Origin: Flavobacteriales bacterium TMED96
GTDB taxonomy: Bacteria > Bacteroidota > Bacteroidia > Flavobacteriales > Flavobacteriaceae
Assembly (NCBI GenBank): GCA_002171475.2
Contig: NHEX02000027.1
Coordinates: forward strand, 27,912-84,482
Direction of reading: 5' to 3'
DNA: 56,571 nucleotides
Shown: positions 18,314 to 27,661 of the stretch, piece after piece
Layout of the letters: each line of letters begins with the position of its first letter
Numbering within the stretch: the first letter of the stretch is position 1
Program-made: the position numbers and the translations under genes
The notes under the pieces: model-generated
What the model was told of the DNA's origin: nothing
Database searches by the model: none
The model's input: only the letters and a program-made list of their open reading frames with translations

Positions 18314-18784
18314 TTGAATATGAAAATTTTATATCTTTTTTTAGCTATTTTTCCATTCTTTTTGTCCTGCCAGGATAAAATTGAACATAAAAAATATAAT
18401 GTTACTATGTCAGATTCAGAGTGGAAAAATATTTTACCCCAGTTGTCTTATAATGTTCTAAGAAAGTCTTATACTGAGCCCGCTTTTTCAAGCAGACTTA
18501 ACTTTAATGAAAAATCTGGTTACTATGCCTGTAGGGGATGTAAAAACCCACTTTACAACTCAGAAAACAAATATGACTCTGGTTCTGGTTGGCCTTCTTT
18601 CGACAAAGAAATTAAAAATAACATTGAATATGGTGAAGATTATAAAATTGGATATCCAAGAACCGAGCTAAAATGTTCAAATTGTGGTGGTCATTTAGGT
18701 CATATGTTTAACGACGGTCCGAGAGAAACCACTGGTAAAAGACACTGTATTAACGGAGCAGCATTAATTTTTATTGAAAATTAA
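18314..18784 (+). CDS. msrB: Peptide-methionine (R)-S-oxide reductase MsrB, predicted lipoprotein (likely start ATG 18320)
   Basis: Signal 'MKILYLFLAIFPFFLSCQDK'; Zn motifs CRGC / CSNC; 'GSGWPSFD', 'GHLGHMFNDGP', 'RHCINGAALIF'. Confidence 0.93.
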   Translation: MNMKILYLFLAIFPFFLSCQDKIEHKKYNVTMSDSEWKNILPQLSYNVLRKSYTEPAFSSRLNFNEKSGYYACRGCKNPLYNSENKYDSGSGWPSFDKEIKNNIEYGEDYKIGYPRTELKCSNCGGHLGHMFNDGPRETTGKRHCINGAALIFIEN

Positions 18785-19189
18785 TTGAATTCTAGAAAAG
18801 AAAATAAAACTGATGGATATTGGGAAAAAAAACTCTCAAAAAAGGAATTTGATATTTTAAGACAGGGTGGTACAGAATTACCTTACACAGGAAAATATAA
18901 TAATCATTTTGAAGATGGGGTTTATGTTTGCAAAGGTTGTGGTAATCCATTATATAAATCAAATTCTAAATTTGATAGTGGATGTGGATGGCCTTCATTT
19001 GATGAGTGCATCGAAAATTCAATAGAATACAAAAAAGACTATAAAATTGGGGTATTAAGAATTGAAATTTTGTGCTCAAAATGTGAAGGACACCAAGGGC
19101 ATGTATTTAACGATGGCCCAACTAAAACAAAACAAAGATATTGTGTAAATTCTGCTAGTATAGATTTTATTCCAAAGAAAAATGAATAA
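18785..19189 (+). CDS. msrB: Second MsrB (no signal peptide), TTG start directly abutting the TAA of the first
   Basis: 'GVYVCKGCGNPLY', 'SGCGWPSFDE', 'CSKCEGHQGHVFNDGP', 'RYCVNSASIDF'; same frame as upstream msrB. Confidence 0.92.
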   Translation: MNSRKENKTDGYWEKKLSKKEFDILRQGGTELPYTGKYNNHFEDGVYVCKGCGNPLYKSNSKFDSGCGWPSFDECIENSIEYKKDYKIGVLRIEILCSKCEGHQGHVFNDGPTKTKQRYCVNSASIDFIPKKNE

Positions 19190-19203
19190 ACGATTTCGTA
19201 AAT

Positions 19204-20607
19204 TTGAAAAAAAATACAATGGATAAATACGATGTAATTATAATTGGAAGTGGTCCAGGCGGTTATGTTTCTGCAATTAGGGCATCACAGCTTGGATTGA
19301 AAACAGCAATCATTGAAAAAGAAAGTTTAGGTGGAATATGCTTAAATTGGGGTTGTATTCCAACTAAAGCGCTTCTGAAATCAGCTCAAGTATTTGAATA
19401 TATAAAACACGCAAAAGATTATGGAATAAATGTTAAAAACTACGAAAAAGACTTTGATGCTGTTATTAACAGAAGTCGAGATGTTGCTCAAAATATGAAC
19501 AAAGGAGTAGACTTTCTTATGAAAAAAAACAAAATAGATGTCTATATAGGAGAGGGCTTAATTGGAAAAAGTAAGAGAGTAAAAATTATTAGTAGTAATC
19601 AAGAGAAAGAAATTGAGGGTAAACATATAATAATTGCTACTGGCGCCAGATCTAGGGATATAAAATCAATACCTATAGATGGAGAAAAAATAATCGGTTA
19701 TCGTGAAGCCATGACATTAAAAAAACAACCAAAAAAATTAAGCATCATAGGCTCCGGAGCAATAGGAATTGAATTTGCATACTTTTACAATACAATGGGA
19801 ACTGATGTTACTCTAATTGAATTTCAAGATAGAATAGCTCCATTAGAAGATGAAGATGTATCCTATCAACTAGAGAAATCATTCAAAAAAATTGGAATCA
19901 ATATAATGACAAACTCAGAGGTAATTGGAATAGACAACTCAGGTAAAAGTCCAATATTAAACATAAAAAATGGAGAAAAGGAAGTTGAATTAGATTCAGA
20001 AGTAGTCCTATCTGCAATTGGTGTTAAAAGCAACATTGAAAATTTGGGATTGGAAGAAGTTGGAGTAGCAATAGATAATGACAAAATTTTAGTAAATGAT
20101 TTTTATGAAACAAACATTCCTGGTTATTATGCGATTGGAGACATAACCAAAGGACAAGCCCTTGCTCATGTAGCTTCTGCAGAGGGTATACTTTGCGTTG
20201 AAAAAATTTCTGGTATGCACGTTGAAGCAATTAATTACAATAATATTCCAGGTTGTACCTATTGTCATCCCGAAATTGCCTCTGTTGGATTTACTGAGAG
20301 ACAGGCAATTGATGAAGGTTTTGAAATAAAGGTTGGTAAATTTCCATTTTCCGCTTCAGGCAAAGCGAAAGCTAGTGGTTCTTCCGATGGATTTGTAAAA
20401 GTAATATTCGATGCAAAATATGGTGAATGGCTAGGATGTCATATGATTGGTAACGGAGTAACAGAGATGATTACAGAGGCTGTTATAGGAAGAAAATTAG
20501 AAACAACAGGACACGAAATTCTTAAAACAGTTCACCCACATCCAACAATGAGCGAAGCGATAATGGAGGCTGTTGCAAATGCTTACGATGAAACAATTCA
20601 TTTATAA
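19204..20607 (+). CDS. lpdA: Dihydrolipoyl dehydrogenase
   Basis: 'IIGSGPGGYVSAIRASQLG', 'GGICLNWGCIPTKALL', 'GSGAIGIEFAYFYNTMGTDVTLIE', 'HPHPTMSEAIMEA'. Confidence 0.97.
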   Translation: MKKNTMDKYDVIIIGSGPGGYVSAIRASQLGLKTAIIEKESLGGICLNWGCIPTKALLKSAQVFEYIKHAKDYGINVKNYEKDFDAVINRSRDVAQNMNKGVDFLMKKNKIDVYIGEGLIGKSKRVKIISSNQEKEIEGKHIIIATGARSRDIKSIPIDGEKIIGYREAMTLKKQPKKLSIIGSGAIGIEFAYFYNTMGTDVTLIEFQDRIAPLEDEDVSYQLEKSFKKIGINIMTNSEVIGIDNSGKSPILNIKNGEKEVELDSEVVLSAIGVKSNIENLGLEEVGVAIDNDKILVNDFYETNIPGYYAIGDITKGQALAHVASAEGILCVEKISGMHVEAINYNNIPGCTYCHPEIASVGFTERQAIDEGFEIKVGKFPFSASGKAKASGSSDGFVKVIFDAKYGEWLGCHMIGNGVTEMITEAVIGRKLETTGHEILKTVHPHPTMSEAIMEAVANAYDETIHL

Positions 20608-21026
20608 TTATTAATAACAAAACTACTTACAGCTAAACAATAAGAATCAAGTCCAAAACCAGTTATAAGACCTTTTGCATGCGGAGTAATAAAGGAAGTA
20701 TGTCTGAAATCTTCTCTTGAGAAAGTATTTGAAATATGTACTTCAATAACTTTCGTTTTTATTGCTTTAACTGCATCACCTATTCCAACGGATGTATGAG
20801 TATATGCTGCAGCATTTAAAATTATACCGTCAGATTCAAAGCCTACTTGATGTAACCTATCTATTATTTCATCTTCAACATTTGATTGAAAATACTCAAA
20901 ATTAATTTTAGGAAATTTGTCTTTTAAGGTTTTTAGATAGTCCTTAAAATTAGAAAAACCATAAATATTTGTTTCTCTAACTCCTAATAGATTTAAATTT
21001 GGACCATTTATTATGCTAATATTCAT
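20598..21026 (-). CDS. aroQ: Type II 3-dehydroquinate dehydratase
   Basis: 'IINGPNLNLLGVRE', 'QSNVEDEIIDRLHQ', 'GIILNAAAYTHTSVGIGDA', 'EVHISNTFSREDFRHTSFI'. Confidence 0.97.
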   Translation of the reverse strand: MNISIINGPNLNLLGVRETNIYGFSNFKDYLKTLKDKFPKINFEYFQSNVEDEIIDRLHQVGFESDGIILNAAAYTHTSVGIGDAVKAIKTKVIEVHISNTFSREDFRHTSFITPHAKGLITGFGLDSYCLAVSSFVINNYK

Positions 21027-21089
21027 ATTATAAAATTACCTAAAATGATTCATAAATTATATTTTTAACAACTAAATACTTTTTATTAA

Positions 21090-22010
21090 ATGTTTTCTAA
21101 AAAAATTCTTTTAATATTTTTTTTGTTTACATGCTACAAAATACAGGCTCAAAATAATTCATCAAGTTTAGTAATTTTAGGTATTGCTCAAGATGGTGGT
21201 TCACCACAAATAGGATGTGATAAATCTTGTTGTAAATCACTATGGGAAAATAAAATATTTGAAAGTGTGACTTCCATTGGATTAATTGATAATATTGAAA
21301 ATAGATTTTTTTTGATTGATGCTTCACCAGATATTCGTAAGCAATATCAAATGCTAAAGTCTTTAGCCTCAGAGGCAAACTTAGGGGGAATTGCTATCAC
21401 GCATGCTCATATTGGACATTACGCTGGTCTTTTATTTTTTGGGAAAGAATCTTTAGGAGCAGAAAAAATTAATGTTTACAGCATGCCCAAAATGTCACTT
21501 TTTTTAAAAAATAACGGTCCTTGGTCGCAATTAATTCAGGATGAAAATATTAAAATAAATAAATTGAAAAATGATTCTATTCAGACTCTAAGCAAACATA
21601 TATCCATAAAACCAATAATTGTACCTCATAGAGACGAATTTTCAGAAACGGTAGGTTATTTGATTAAAGGTAAAGTGAAATCTGCTTTATTCCTTCCAGA
21701 TATTGATAAATGGGAAAAATGGGATAAAAAAATAGAGGATTTTATACGGAATGTAGATTATGCATTTGTTGACGGTACTTTTTATAATGGCAACGAAATA
21801 CCACACAGAAATATGGATGAAATTCCTCATCCATTTGTGGTTGAAACTATTGAAAGATTTAAAAATCTCAAGAAAAAGCACAAAAAAAAAGTTTATTTTA
21901 TTCATTTAAATCACACAAATCCTTTGCATAAACCAAATAATAAATTAACTAAAGAAATAATTGAAAGAGGATATAATATAGCAAGAACTGGAATGAAATT
22001 TAATTTATGA
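21090..22010 (+). CDS. PqqB-like MBL-fold metallohydrolase, predicted exported
   Basis: N-terminal signal peptide 'MFSKKILLIFFLFTCYKIQAQ'; 'ILGIAQDGGSPQIGC', 'ITHAHIGHYAGLLFFGKE', 'FIHLNHTNPLH'. Confidence 0.85.
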   Translation: MFSKKILLIFFLFTCYKIQAQNNSSSLVILGIAQDGGSPQIGCDKSCCKSLWENKIFESVTSIGLIDNIENRFFLIDASPDIRKQYQMLKSLASEANLGGIAITHAHIGHYAGLLFFGKESLGAEKINVYSMPKMSLFLKNNGPWSQLIQDENIKINKLKNDSIQTLSKHISIKPIIVPHRDEFSETVGYLIKGKVKSALFLPDIDKWEKWDKKIEDFIRNVDYAFVDGTFYNGNEIPHRNMDEIPHPFVVETIERFKNLKKKHKKKVYFIHLNHTNPLHKPNNKLTKEIIERGYNIARTGMKFNL

Positions 22011-22906
22011 GGACTTGGGAAAACTTATTAAAAGACTATCTAATTTATTTAAAAATTGAGAGAGGCCTTTCTGAAAACTCTATTAAAAGTTACTCATATG
22101 ATATTAAAAATCTCTTAAGCTATATTAACAAATACAACAGTAAATTGAGCTTAAAACAATGTGATAAACAATTTATGCAGGAATTTATTTACGAAATTTC
22201 AAAAAATATAAATTCAAGATCACAATCAAGACACCTGTCATCCCTAAAAAGTTTTTTTAATTATTTAGTATTTGAAGGGTATAACAACACATCACCAATG
22301 GAGTTAATTGAATCACCAAAAATTTTAACTAAACTGCCAGATGTATTATCAATTGAAGAAATTAAACTATTGATAAAGAATTCTGAACTAAATAATAATC
22401 ATGGTATTAGAAATTCAGCTATTTTAGAAACTCTTTATGGAAGCGGATTAAGAGTAAGTGAATTGATTAATTTAAAACTCTCAGATATTCATTATGATGA
22501 TAAACTGCTTTTAATTCAAGGGAAAGGGAATAAACAAAGATTGGTGCCATTGGGCTCAATTTGCGAGTCAAAAGTTAGCAACTATGTTAATAATTATAGA
22601 ATATTGAAAAAAGTTAAAAAAAACTCGAATGACATAGTTTTTTTGAATAGAAATGGAAAAAAACTCACTAGGGCAACGATTTTTAATATAGTTAAAGAAG
22701 CACAAAATAAATCAAATATTAAAAAAACTGTAAGCCCACATACTTTTAGACATTCATTCGCCACTCATTTACTCGAAAATGGCGCTGATTTGAGATCAAT
22801 ACAAATTATGATGGGGCATGAAAATATAACCACAACAGAAGTATATACTCACTTAGATACCAAACATTTGTCTAAAACTCTAAATAAATTTCACCCAAGA
22901 AAGTAA
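22007..22906 (+). CDS. xerD: Site-specific tyrosine recombinase XerD-like
   Basis: 'LETLYGSGLRVSELINLKLSDI', 'GKGNKQRLVPLG', 'SPHTFRHSFATHLLENGADLRSIQIMMGHENITTTEVYTH'; ATGA overlap with preceding gene. Confidence 0.94.
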   Translation: MRTWENLLKDYLIYLKIERGLSENSIKSYSYDIKNLLSYINKYNSKLSLKQCDKQFMQEFIYEISKNINSRSQSRHLSSLKSFFNYLVFEGYNNTSPMELIESPKILTKLPDVLSIEEIKLLIKNSELNNNHGIRNSAILETLYGSGLRVSELINLKLSDIHYDDKLLLIQGKGNKQRLVPLGSICESKVSNYVNNYRILKKVKKNSNDIVFLNRNGKKLTRATIFNIVKEAQNKSNIKKTVSPHTFRHSFATHLLENGADLRSIQIMMGHENITTTEVYTHLDTKHLSKTLNKFHPRK

Positions 22907-22910
22907 ATTA

Positions 22911-23606
22911 TTAGTTTACCACCATACGAAAACCCTTTCCATGAATATTTAAAATTTCAACCCTATCATCTTTTTTTAAATATTTTCTGAGTTTGGCAAT
23001 GTAAACATCCATTGATCTAGATGTAAAATAGTTATCATCTCTCCATATTTTACTTAGGGCTTGATCCCTCGGGAGTAGGTCATTAATATGAATAGCTAAA
23101 AGTCTAAGAAGTTGGTTTTCCTTTGGAGATAATTTAATTGGTTTTTGATCCAAGTAATTCAACAATCTAAGTTTTGTATTAAGACTAAAATTACCAATTT
23201 GAAATTGGGTTTCAACTGTATCAGTAACTTCTTTTATCATTCTTCTTCCTAAAATAGATTTAATTTTGGCAAGTAAAACCTCAGAATCAAATGGTTTCGT
23301 TAAATAATCATCTGCTCCCAATTTAAAACCTTTTAAAACATCCTCTTTTAGAGTTTTCGCAGTCAAGAAAATTAGTGGAACTAAGTCATCAACCTCTCTA
23401 ATCTCTTTTGCAAGCGTAAAACCGTCTTTGTAGGGCATCATGACGTCAAGTAGACATAATGAAAATTTTTCTTTTTTAAATTTTTCAAAACCTTCAATTC
23501 CATTCTTCGCTAGGGTGACTTGATAACCATTGATTTTTAAGTATTCTTTTAATATACTTCCAAAATTAGGGTCATCTTCAACTAATAAAATATTTTTCTT
23601 GTTCAT
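22911..23606 (-). CDS. OmpR/PhoB-family response regulator (RprY-like)
   Basis: Receiver 'ILLVEDDPNFGSILKEYL...LCLLDVMMPYKDGFTLA...KPF' plus winged-helix 'SPKENQLLRLLAIHINDLLPRDQALSKIWRDDNYFTSRSMDVYIAKLRKYL'. Confidence 0.95.
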   Translation of the reverse strand: MNKKNILLVEDDPNFGSILKEYLKINGYQVTLAKNGIEGFEKFKKEKFSLCLLDVMMPYKDGFTLAKEIREVDDLVPLIFLTAKTLKEDVLKGFKLGADDYLTKPFDSEVLLAKIKSILGRRMIKEVTDTVETQFQIGNFSLNTKLRLLNYLDQKPIKLSPKENQLLRLLAIHINDLLPRDQALSKIWRDDNYFTSRSMDVYIAKLRKYLKKDDRVEILNIHGKGFRMVVN

Positions 23607-23621
23607 ACTTATTACTATTAA

Positions 23622-25202
23622 TTAAATAAATAGAGGAAATTGGATTTTAAATTTAGTCCCCTGCCCTTCTGTACTCTCGACCGATATTTTGCCATTATGA
23701 AGAGAAACTATTTTCTTGACATAAGCTAAACCTAGACCATGGCCTTTAATATTATGAACATCCCCATTTTGTTCTCTAAAAAATTTTTCAAAAATCATTT
23801 TTAGGGTATCATCATTCATTCCTATTCCTTTATCCTCAATCTCTACATATGTGCTTTTATCATCATTTAATGTTTCTATTTTAATAATAGGATTTTCTTT
23901 TGAATATTTAATTGCATTGTCCAAAATATTCGTAAAAACATTAACTAAATGATTTCTATTACCAAAAATTTTTGTTTTTTTTGATTTAAATGAAGTCTTA
24001 ATTTCAACTCTTTTATTTTGTACCAATAGAGCAATGTGGCCAAGGGAATCCTTAATTATTTTGTGAAGGTCAATATCTGTTTTATCAATCAATGTATTAC
24101 TTTTATCAAGTTGAGAAATCGTCAATATTGTCTCTACTTGGTCGTGCATTCTTTTATTTTCTTCACGCATTATTTTAAGATATTGGTGTTTTTTTTTGCT
24201 ATCCTTAATTTCTAGCTGACTTTCAATAGCATCAATTGCCAAATTTATAGTAGCAATTGGTGTTTTAAATTCATGTGACATGTTATTTATAAAATCTGAT
24301 TTAATTTCAGATATTTTTTTCTGTTTTAGAATTTGAAACAAAGAAATAGCACAAAGAAGAATGATTAGAATAGTTAAAATAAAAGATAAACTAGCGACCC
24401 CTATCACTGAGGAAATAAGGTATTTTTCTTTTTTTGGGAAAGTTACTACCAAATTATATAAACTACTTCCTTGCTCATCAACAAAGATTGGAATTGAGTA
24501 TTTATGACCAGATAGAGAACCTTCATAATTTTTTGAAATTATTTTAGTTGCTAGCCCATTACTAAAAACACCAAATTCAAATTCAGTTTGAATATTTCTA
24601 GAATTGAACTCTCTTTGGAGTAATGAAGCTATTTCAAATGAATTAATTCTTTTATGAATGGGAAAAGAATTTGCCATTTTTGAGAATATCGATGAATAAG
24701 TAGCTTGATCGATGGCACTTATTCTTTCCATTTTTTGAAAGGTTGCACTTGAGATCTTTCTTTGGTTTTCTCTATCGAATGCTTGCTTAAAGATTCTAGT
24801 TGTTTCAAATCCTTTTATGTCATTTACATTAGAAACTTCAATTTCTCCTATTTCATCGTTAGGAATGGCTATATTAAATTTTTCTTCAACAAGCCCAAAT
24901 GTGAATAAAGAAGATAGATTTGACTCATCATCACTATCGTAAAAAAGAAAAAAATTTCTTAGTTGTACACTATCAGGTTTTCCAATAGAATCCTTCAATT
25001 TTTCAAAAGTTTGGATGTAGTGCCTTAATTCATTTTCTTGGACATCACTCGCAACTGAATTTAATGATTGTTTGACTGCAAGTGAAAATTCTTGATTTCT
25101 ATTTTGAATAGTAGTATTTATAAAATACCATTGTACTAGAATTATTCCAGTTACGCATAAAATCATAAAACAGACTAAAAAAAAGAAATAGCTCTTTTTC
25201 AT
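23622..25202 (-). CDS. Sensor histidine kinase (RprX-like)
   Basis: H-box 'NNMSHEFKTPIATINLAIDAI', N-box 'NILDNAIKYSKENP', 'EDKGIGMNDDTLKMIFEKFFRE', 'GHGLGLAYVKKIV'; two TM segments. Confidence 0.95.
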   Translation of the reverse strand: MKKSYFFFLVCFMILCVTGIILVQWYFINTTIQNRNQEFSLAVKQSLNSVASDVQENELRHYIQTFEKLKDSIGKPDSVQLRNFFLFYDSDDESNLSSLFTFGLVEEKFNIAIPNDEIGEIEVSNVNDIKGFETTRIFKQAFDRENQRKISSATFQKMERISAIDQATYSSIFSKMANSFPIHKRINSFEIASLLQREFNSRNIQTEFEFGVFSNGLATKIISKNYEGSLSGHKYSIPIFVDEQGSSLYNLVVTFPKKEKYLISSVIGVASLSFILTILIILLCAISLFQILKQKKISEIKSDFINNMSHEFKTPIATINLAIDAIESQLEIKDSKKKHQYLKIMREENKRMHDQVETILTISQLDKSNTLIDKTDIDLHKIIKDSLGHIALLVQNKRVEIKTSFKSKKTKIFGNRNHLVNVFTNILDNAIKYSKENPIIKIETLNDDKSTYVEIEDKGIGMNDDTLKMIFEKFFREQNGDVHNIKGHGLGLAYVKKIVSLHNGKISVESTEGQGTKFKIQFPLFI

Positions 25203-25278
25203 TTAAATTTTAAAATGTAAAGTTCATAATAATATTGAATTTTTTTTGCTAAAACAATGTTAATGATACAGTTCTAAT

Positions 25279-25866
25279 TCAAATAATCGAAAAGACTTTT
25301 ATAAGGGTCTCAACTTTTTTTACAGTATTTGATTTATTTAGATTTTCAATAAAATAATCACTATGGTGTAGTTTTTTTTTATCATCCCATTGATTTGAAA
25401 TTATTTTCTCAATTTTATTTTTTGAAATATTATCTCGTTTAATAATTCTCTCTATCCTAATTTTTAGTGGAGCTATTACTAATACAGATAAATCTACATC
25501 TATATCATAATTGTGTTCGAATAAAATGGCGGTTTCTTTTAGCACATATTTTGAACTTTGGAGTTCAACCCATTTTTTAAAATTAATTTTAACTTGATTG
25601 TGAACTAACTCATTTATTTTTTTTAATTTGATTAGAGAATTAAAAATTTCACTTCTTAAAAATTCTGAATTTAGCTTATTATTAACATAGGACTTAGGAC
25701 CCAATAGTGATATAATTTCATTCTTGACCAGATTATCACGATTCATAATTTTTTTTGCCTCAAAATCTGAGTAGAAGCATGGTATTCCACCTAACTTCCA
25801 AAAAATAGACGCAACATAGGTTTTTCCACTTCCTATACCTCCTGTTAAAGCAATCACTTTAGCCAT
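25279..25866 (-). CDS. coaE: Dephospho-CoA kinase
   Basis: 'VIALTGGIGSGKTYVASIFWKLGGIPCFYSDFEAK', 'KETAILFEHN'. Confidence 0.95.
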   Translation of the reverse strand: MAKVIALTGGIGSGKTYVASIFWKLGGIPCFYSDFEAKKIMNRDNLVKNEIISLLGPKSYVNNKLNSEFLRSEIFNSLIKLKKINELVHNQVKINFKKWVELQSSKYVLKETAILFEHNYDIDVDLSVLVIAPLKIRIERIIKRDNISKNKIEKIISNQWDDKKKLHHSDYFIENLNKSNTVKKVETLIKVFSII

Positions 25867-25867
25867 C

Positions 25868-26827
25868 TTATTTTCTAATTAAAAAAAAAACATTTTTGTT
25901 GTTCAATCTAATATTATTAGCAATAGGTGGTGCATTTAATAATTTAATTTCTGCTGTTTTATTTCCTTTATCAATGCTATCATAATTAAACCCAACTTCA
26001 AAATCTGATGACTTTATAGTTTTTAGGTTACTTATTGTTGATGAAAATACTAATTCAACTTCGGAGGGAAATAATTTTAGTACTTTATCTTTAGGAAAAT
26101 TGGAAACAGATATTGGAATAGTTAATTTTTTTTCTGAAAAAAGGTCAACAATCAACTCAACGCTAACTTCAGTAGTATTGTAATTTAAGTTTTTTCTTTT
26201 TTGTAATATTGGAACTTTTCGAATAAAATTTGACCTTATCGGTAATTCATTTTTATAATTTAAATCGATATGATTAAGATTGGCTAAAAGATTTTTTGGT
26301 CCTGTTACTTTTATACTATCAGGATTCAAATTAACATTTGTTATTGAGTAACCAACATCTAAATTGAATTTTGGACATATCACAGGTACAGTTTTAGAAA
26401 ATTCTGGTTGGTAAGTTATTTTTATTTGGCTTGGAAAAAAACTTAGAATTTGGGTGTCCCTTAATAATTGATCCTGTAGTGTGTTGAATTGGGAAGCTAT
26501 TTCTAAAAATCCAATGTTATTTCTGTAAGACGCTTTTTGAAAACTTATTTTAATTGAATTATTCAAAAAATAGTAGTAAAGAAATTGAAAACCAGTTGCT
26601 TTTACATTCAAATTAAGTTTCGAATCTGAAATTGAAGAAATGATATATGATTTTGGAACATCGATAATTTCGATTTTCATTTTAATTACCTCTTGGTATT
26701 CTTTTGAAAATTTTTTGAAGAACCAGATTATAAATGATATAAATAGAAATGAGATAAACATTTTAATTCTTCCTTTATTAGTAAGAGCCTTTTGTAAAGA
26801 ATTAAGATATGGTTGTTGTTGCAACAC
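25868..26827 (-). CDS. YbbR-like domain-containing membrane-anchored protein
   Basis: Single N-terminal TM, 'VICPKFNLDVGYSITNVNLNPDSIKVTGPKNLL' YbbR-repeat features; adjacent to coaE as usual in Flavobacteriia. Confidence 0.8.
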   Translation of the reverse strand: MLQQQPYLNSLQKALTNKGRIKMFISFLFISFIIWFFKKFSKEYQEVIKMKIEIIDVPKSYIISSISDSKLNLNVKATGFQFLYYYFLNNSIKISFQKASYRNNIGFLEIASQFNTLQDQLLRDTQILSFFPSQIKITYQPEFSKTVPVICPKFNLDVGYSITNVNLNPDSIKVTGPKNLLANLNHIDLNYKNELPIRSNFIRKVPILQKRKNLNYNTTEVSVELIVDLFSEKKLTIPISVSNFPKDKVLKLFPSEVELVFSSTISNLKTIKSSDFEVGFNYDSIDKGNKTAEIKLLNAPPIANNIRLNNKNVFFLIRK

Positions 26828-26832
26828 CTAAA

Positions 26833-27639
26833 TTATAAATCTTCAATTATCTCTTGACTAACTCCAGTTGTAGAGAATCCTCCGTCATGAAATAAGTTTT
26901 GCATGGTTACTTTTCTTGTATAATCAGAGAAAAGTGAAACTACATATTGAGCACAATCGGATGCTGATGCGTTACCAAGTGGGGATGTTTTTTCGGAAAA
27001 ATTTAAAAAATTCTCCAATCCCTCTACTCCCTGCCCAGCAGTTGTTCTAGTTGGAGACTGAGAAATTGTATTTACTCTTACTTTTTTATTTTTCCCAAAA
27101 AAATAACCAAAACTTCTTGCTATCGACTCAAGATAAGCTTTATTATCTGCCATATCATTATAGTTTGGAAAAGTTCTCTGGGCAGCAATATAGGTTAATG
27201 CAACAATACTACCCCACTTGTTTAATGCGTCTTTCTCATACAAAACCTGAAGTAACTTATGAAATGAAAGGGCTGAAATATCCCAACCTTTTTGGGTCCA
27301 GTCATGATTTTGGTTTGTATAATGTCTTTTTTTTCTTACATTGAGAGACATCCCTATTGAATGTAAAACAAAATCAAATTTACCTTTAAAATGTTCAAGG
27401 GCTTTTTTCGTTAGATTTTCCAATTCTAATATGTCTGTGGCATCTGCAGGGATTACAGGGGAATCTAATTCCTCCCCTAATTTATTTATTTGTCCCATCC
27501 TTAAAGCAACCGGAGCATTTGTTAATATTATTTCACCACCTTCTTCTCTTACAAGTTCAGCTACTTTCCATGCTATTGATTTTTTATCTAAAGCACCAAA
27601 GATTATACCTTTTTTATTTTTTAATAGATTATATGGCAT
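26833..27639 (-). CDS. fabI: Enoyl-[acyl-carrier-protein] reductase (NADH)
   Basis: 'GIIFGALDKKSIAWKVAELVREEGGEIILTNAP', 'FDFVLHSIGMSLNVRK', 'RVNTISQSPTRTTAGQGV'. Confidence 0.96.
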   Translation of the reverse strand: MPYNLLKNKKGIIFGALDKKSIAWKVAELVREEGGEIILTNAPVALRMGQINKLGEELDSPVIPADATDILELENLTKKALEHFKGKFDFVLHSIGMSLNVRKKRHYTNQNHDWTQKGWDISALSFHKLLQVLYEKDALNKWGSIVALTYIAAQRTFPNYNDMADNKAYLESIARSFGYFFGKNKKVRVNTISQSPTRTTAGQGVEGLENFLNFSEKTSPLGNASASDCAQYVVSLFSDYTRKVTMQNLFHDGGFSTTGVSQEIIEDL

Positions 27640-27661
27640 AAATTATTTTTACAAATATAAG

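Noticed and set aside
20598-20607. lpdA/aroQ overlap as a gene-prediction error
   Set aside because: Both C-termini look natural and similar tight convergent overlaps occur elsewhere in the window, so the overlap is probably real.
22007-22906. Tyrosine recombinase as evidence of a mobile element
   Set aside because: Sequence and context fit chromosomal XerD; no flanking repeats, excisionase, tRNA site or cargo genes.
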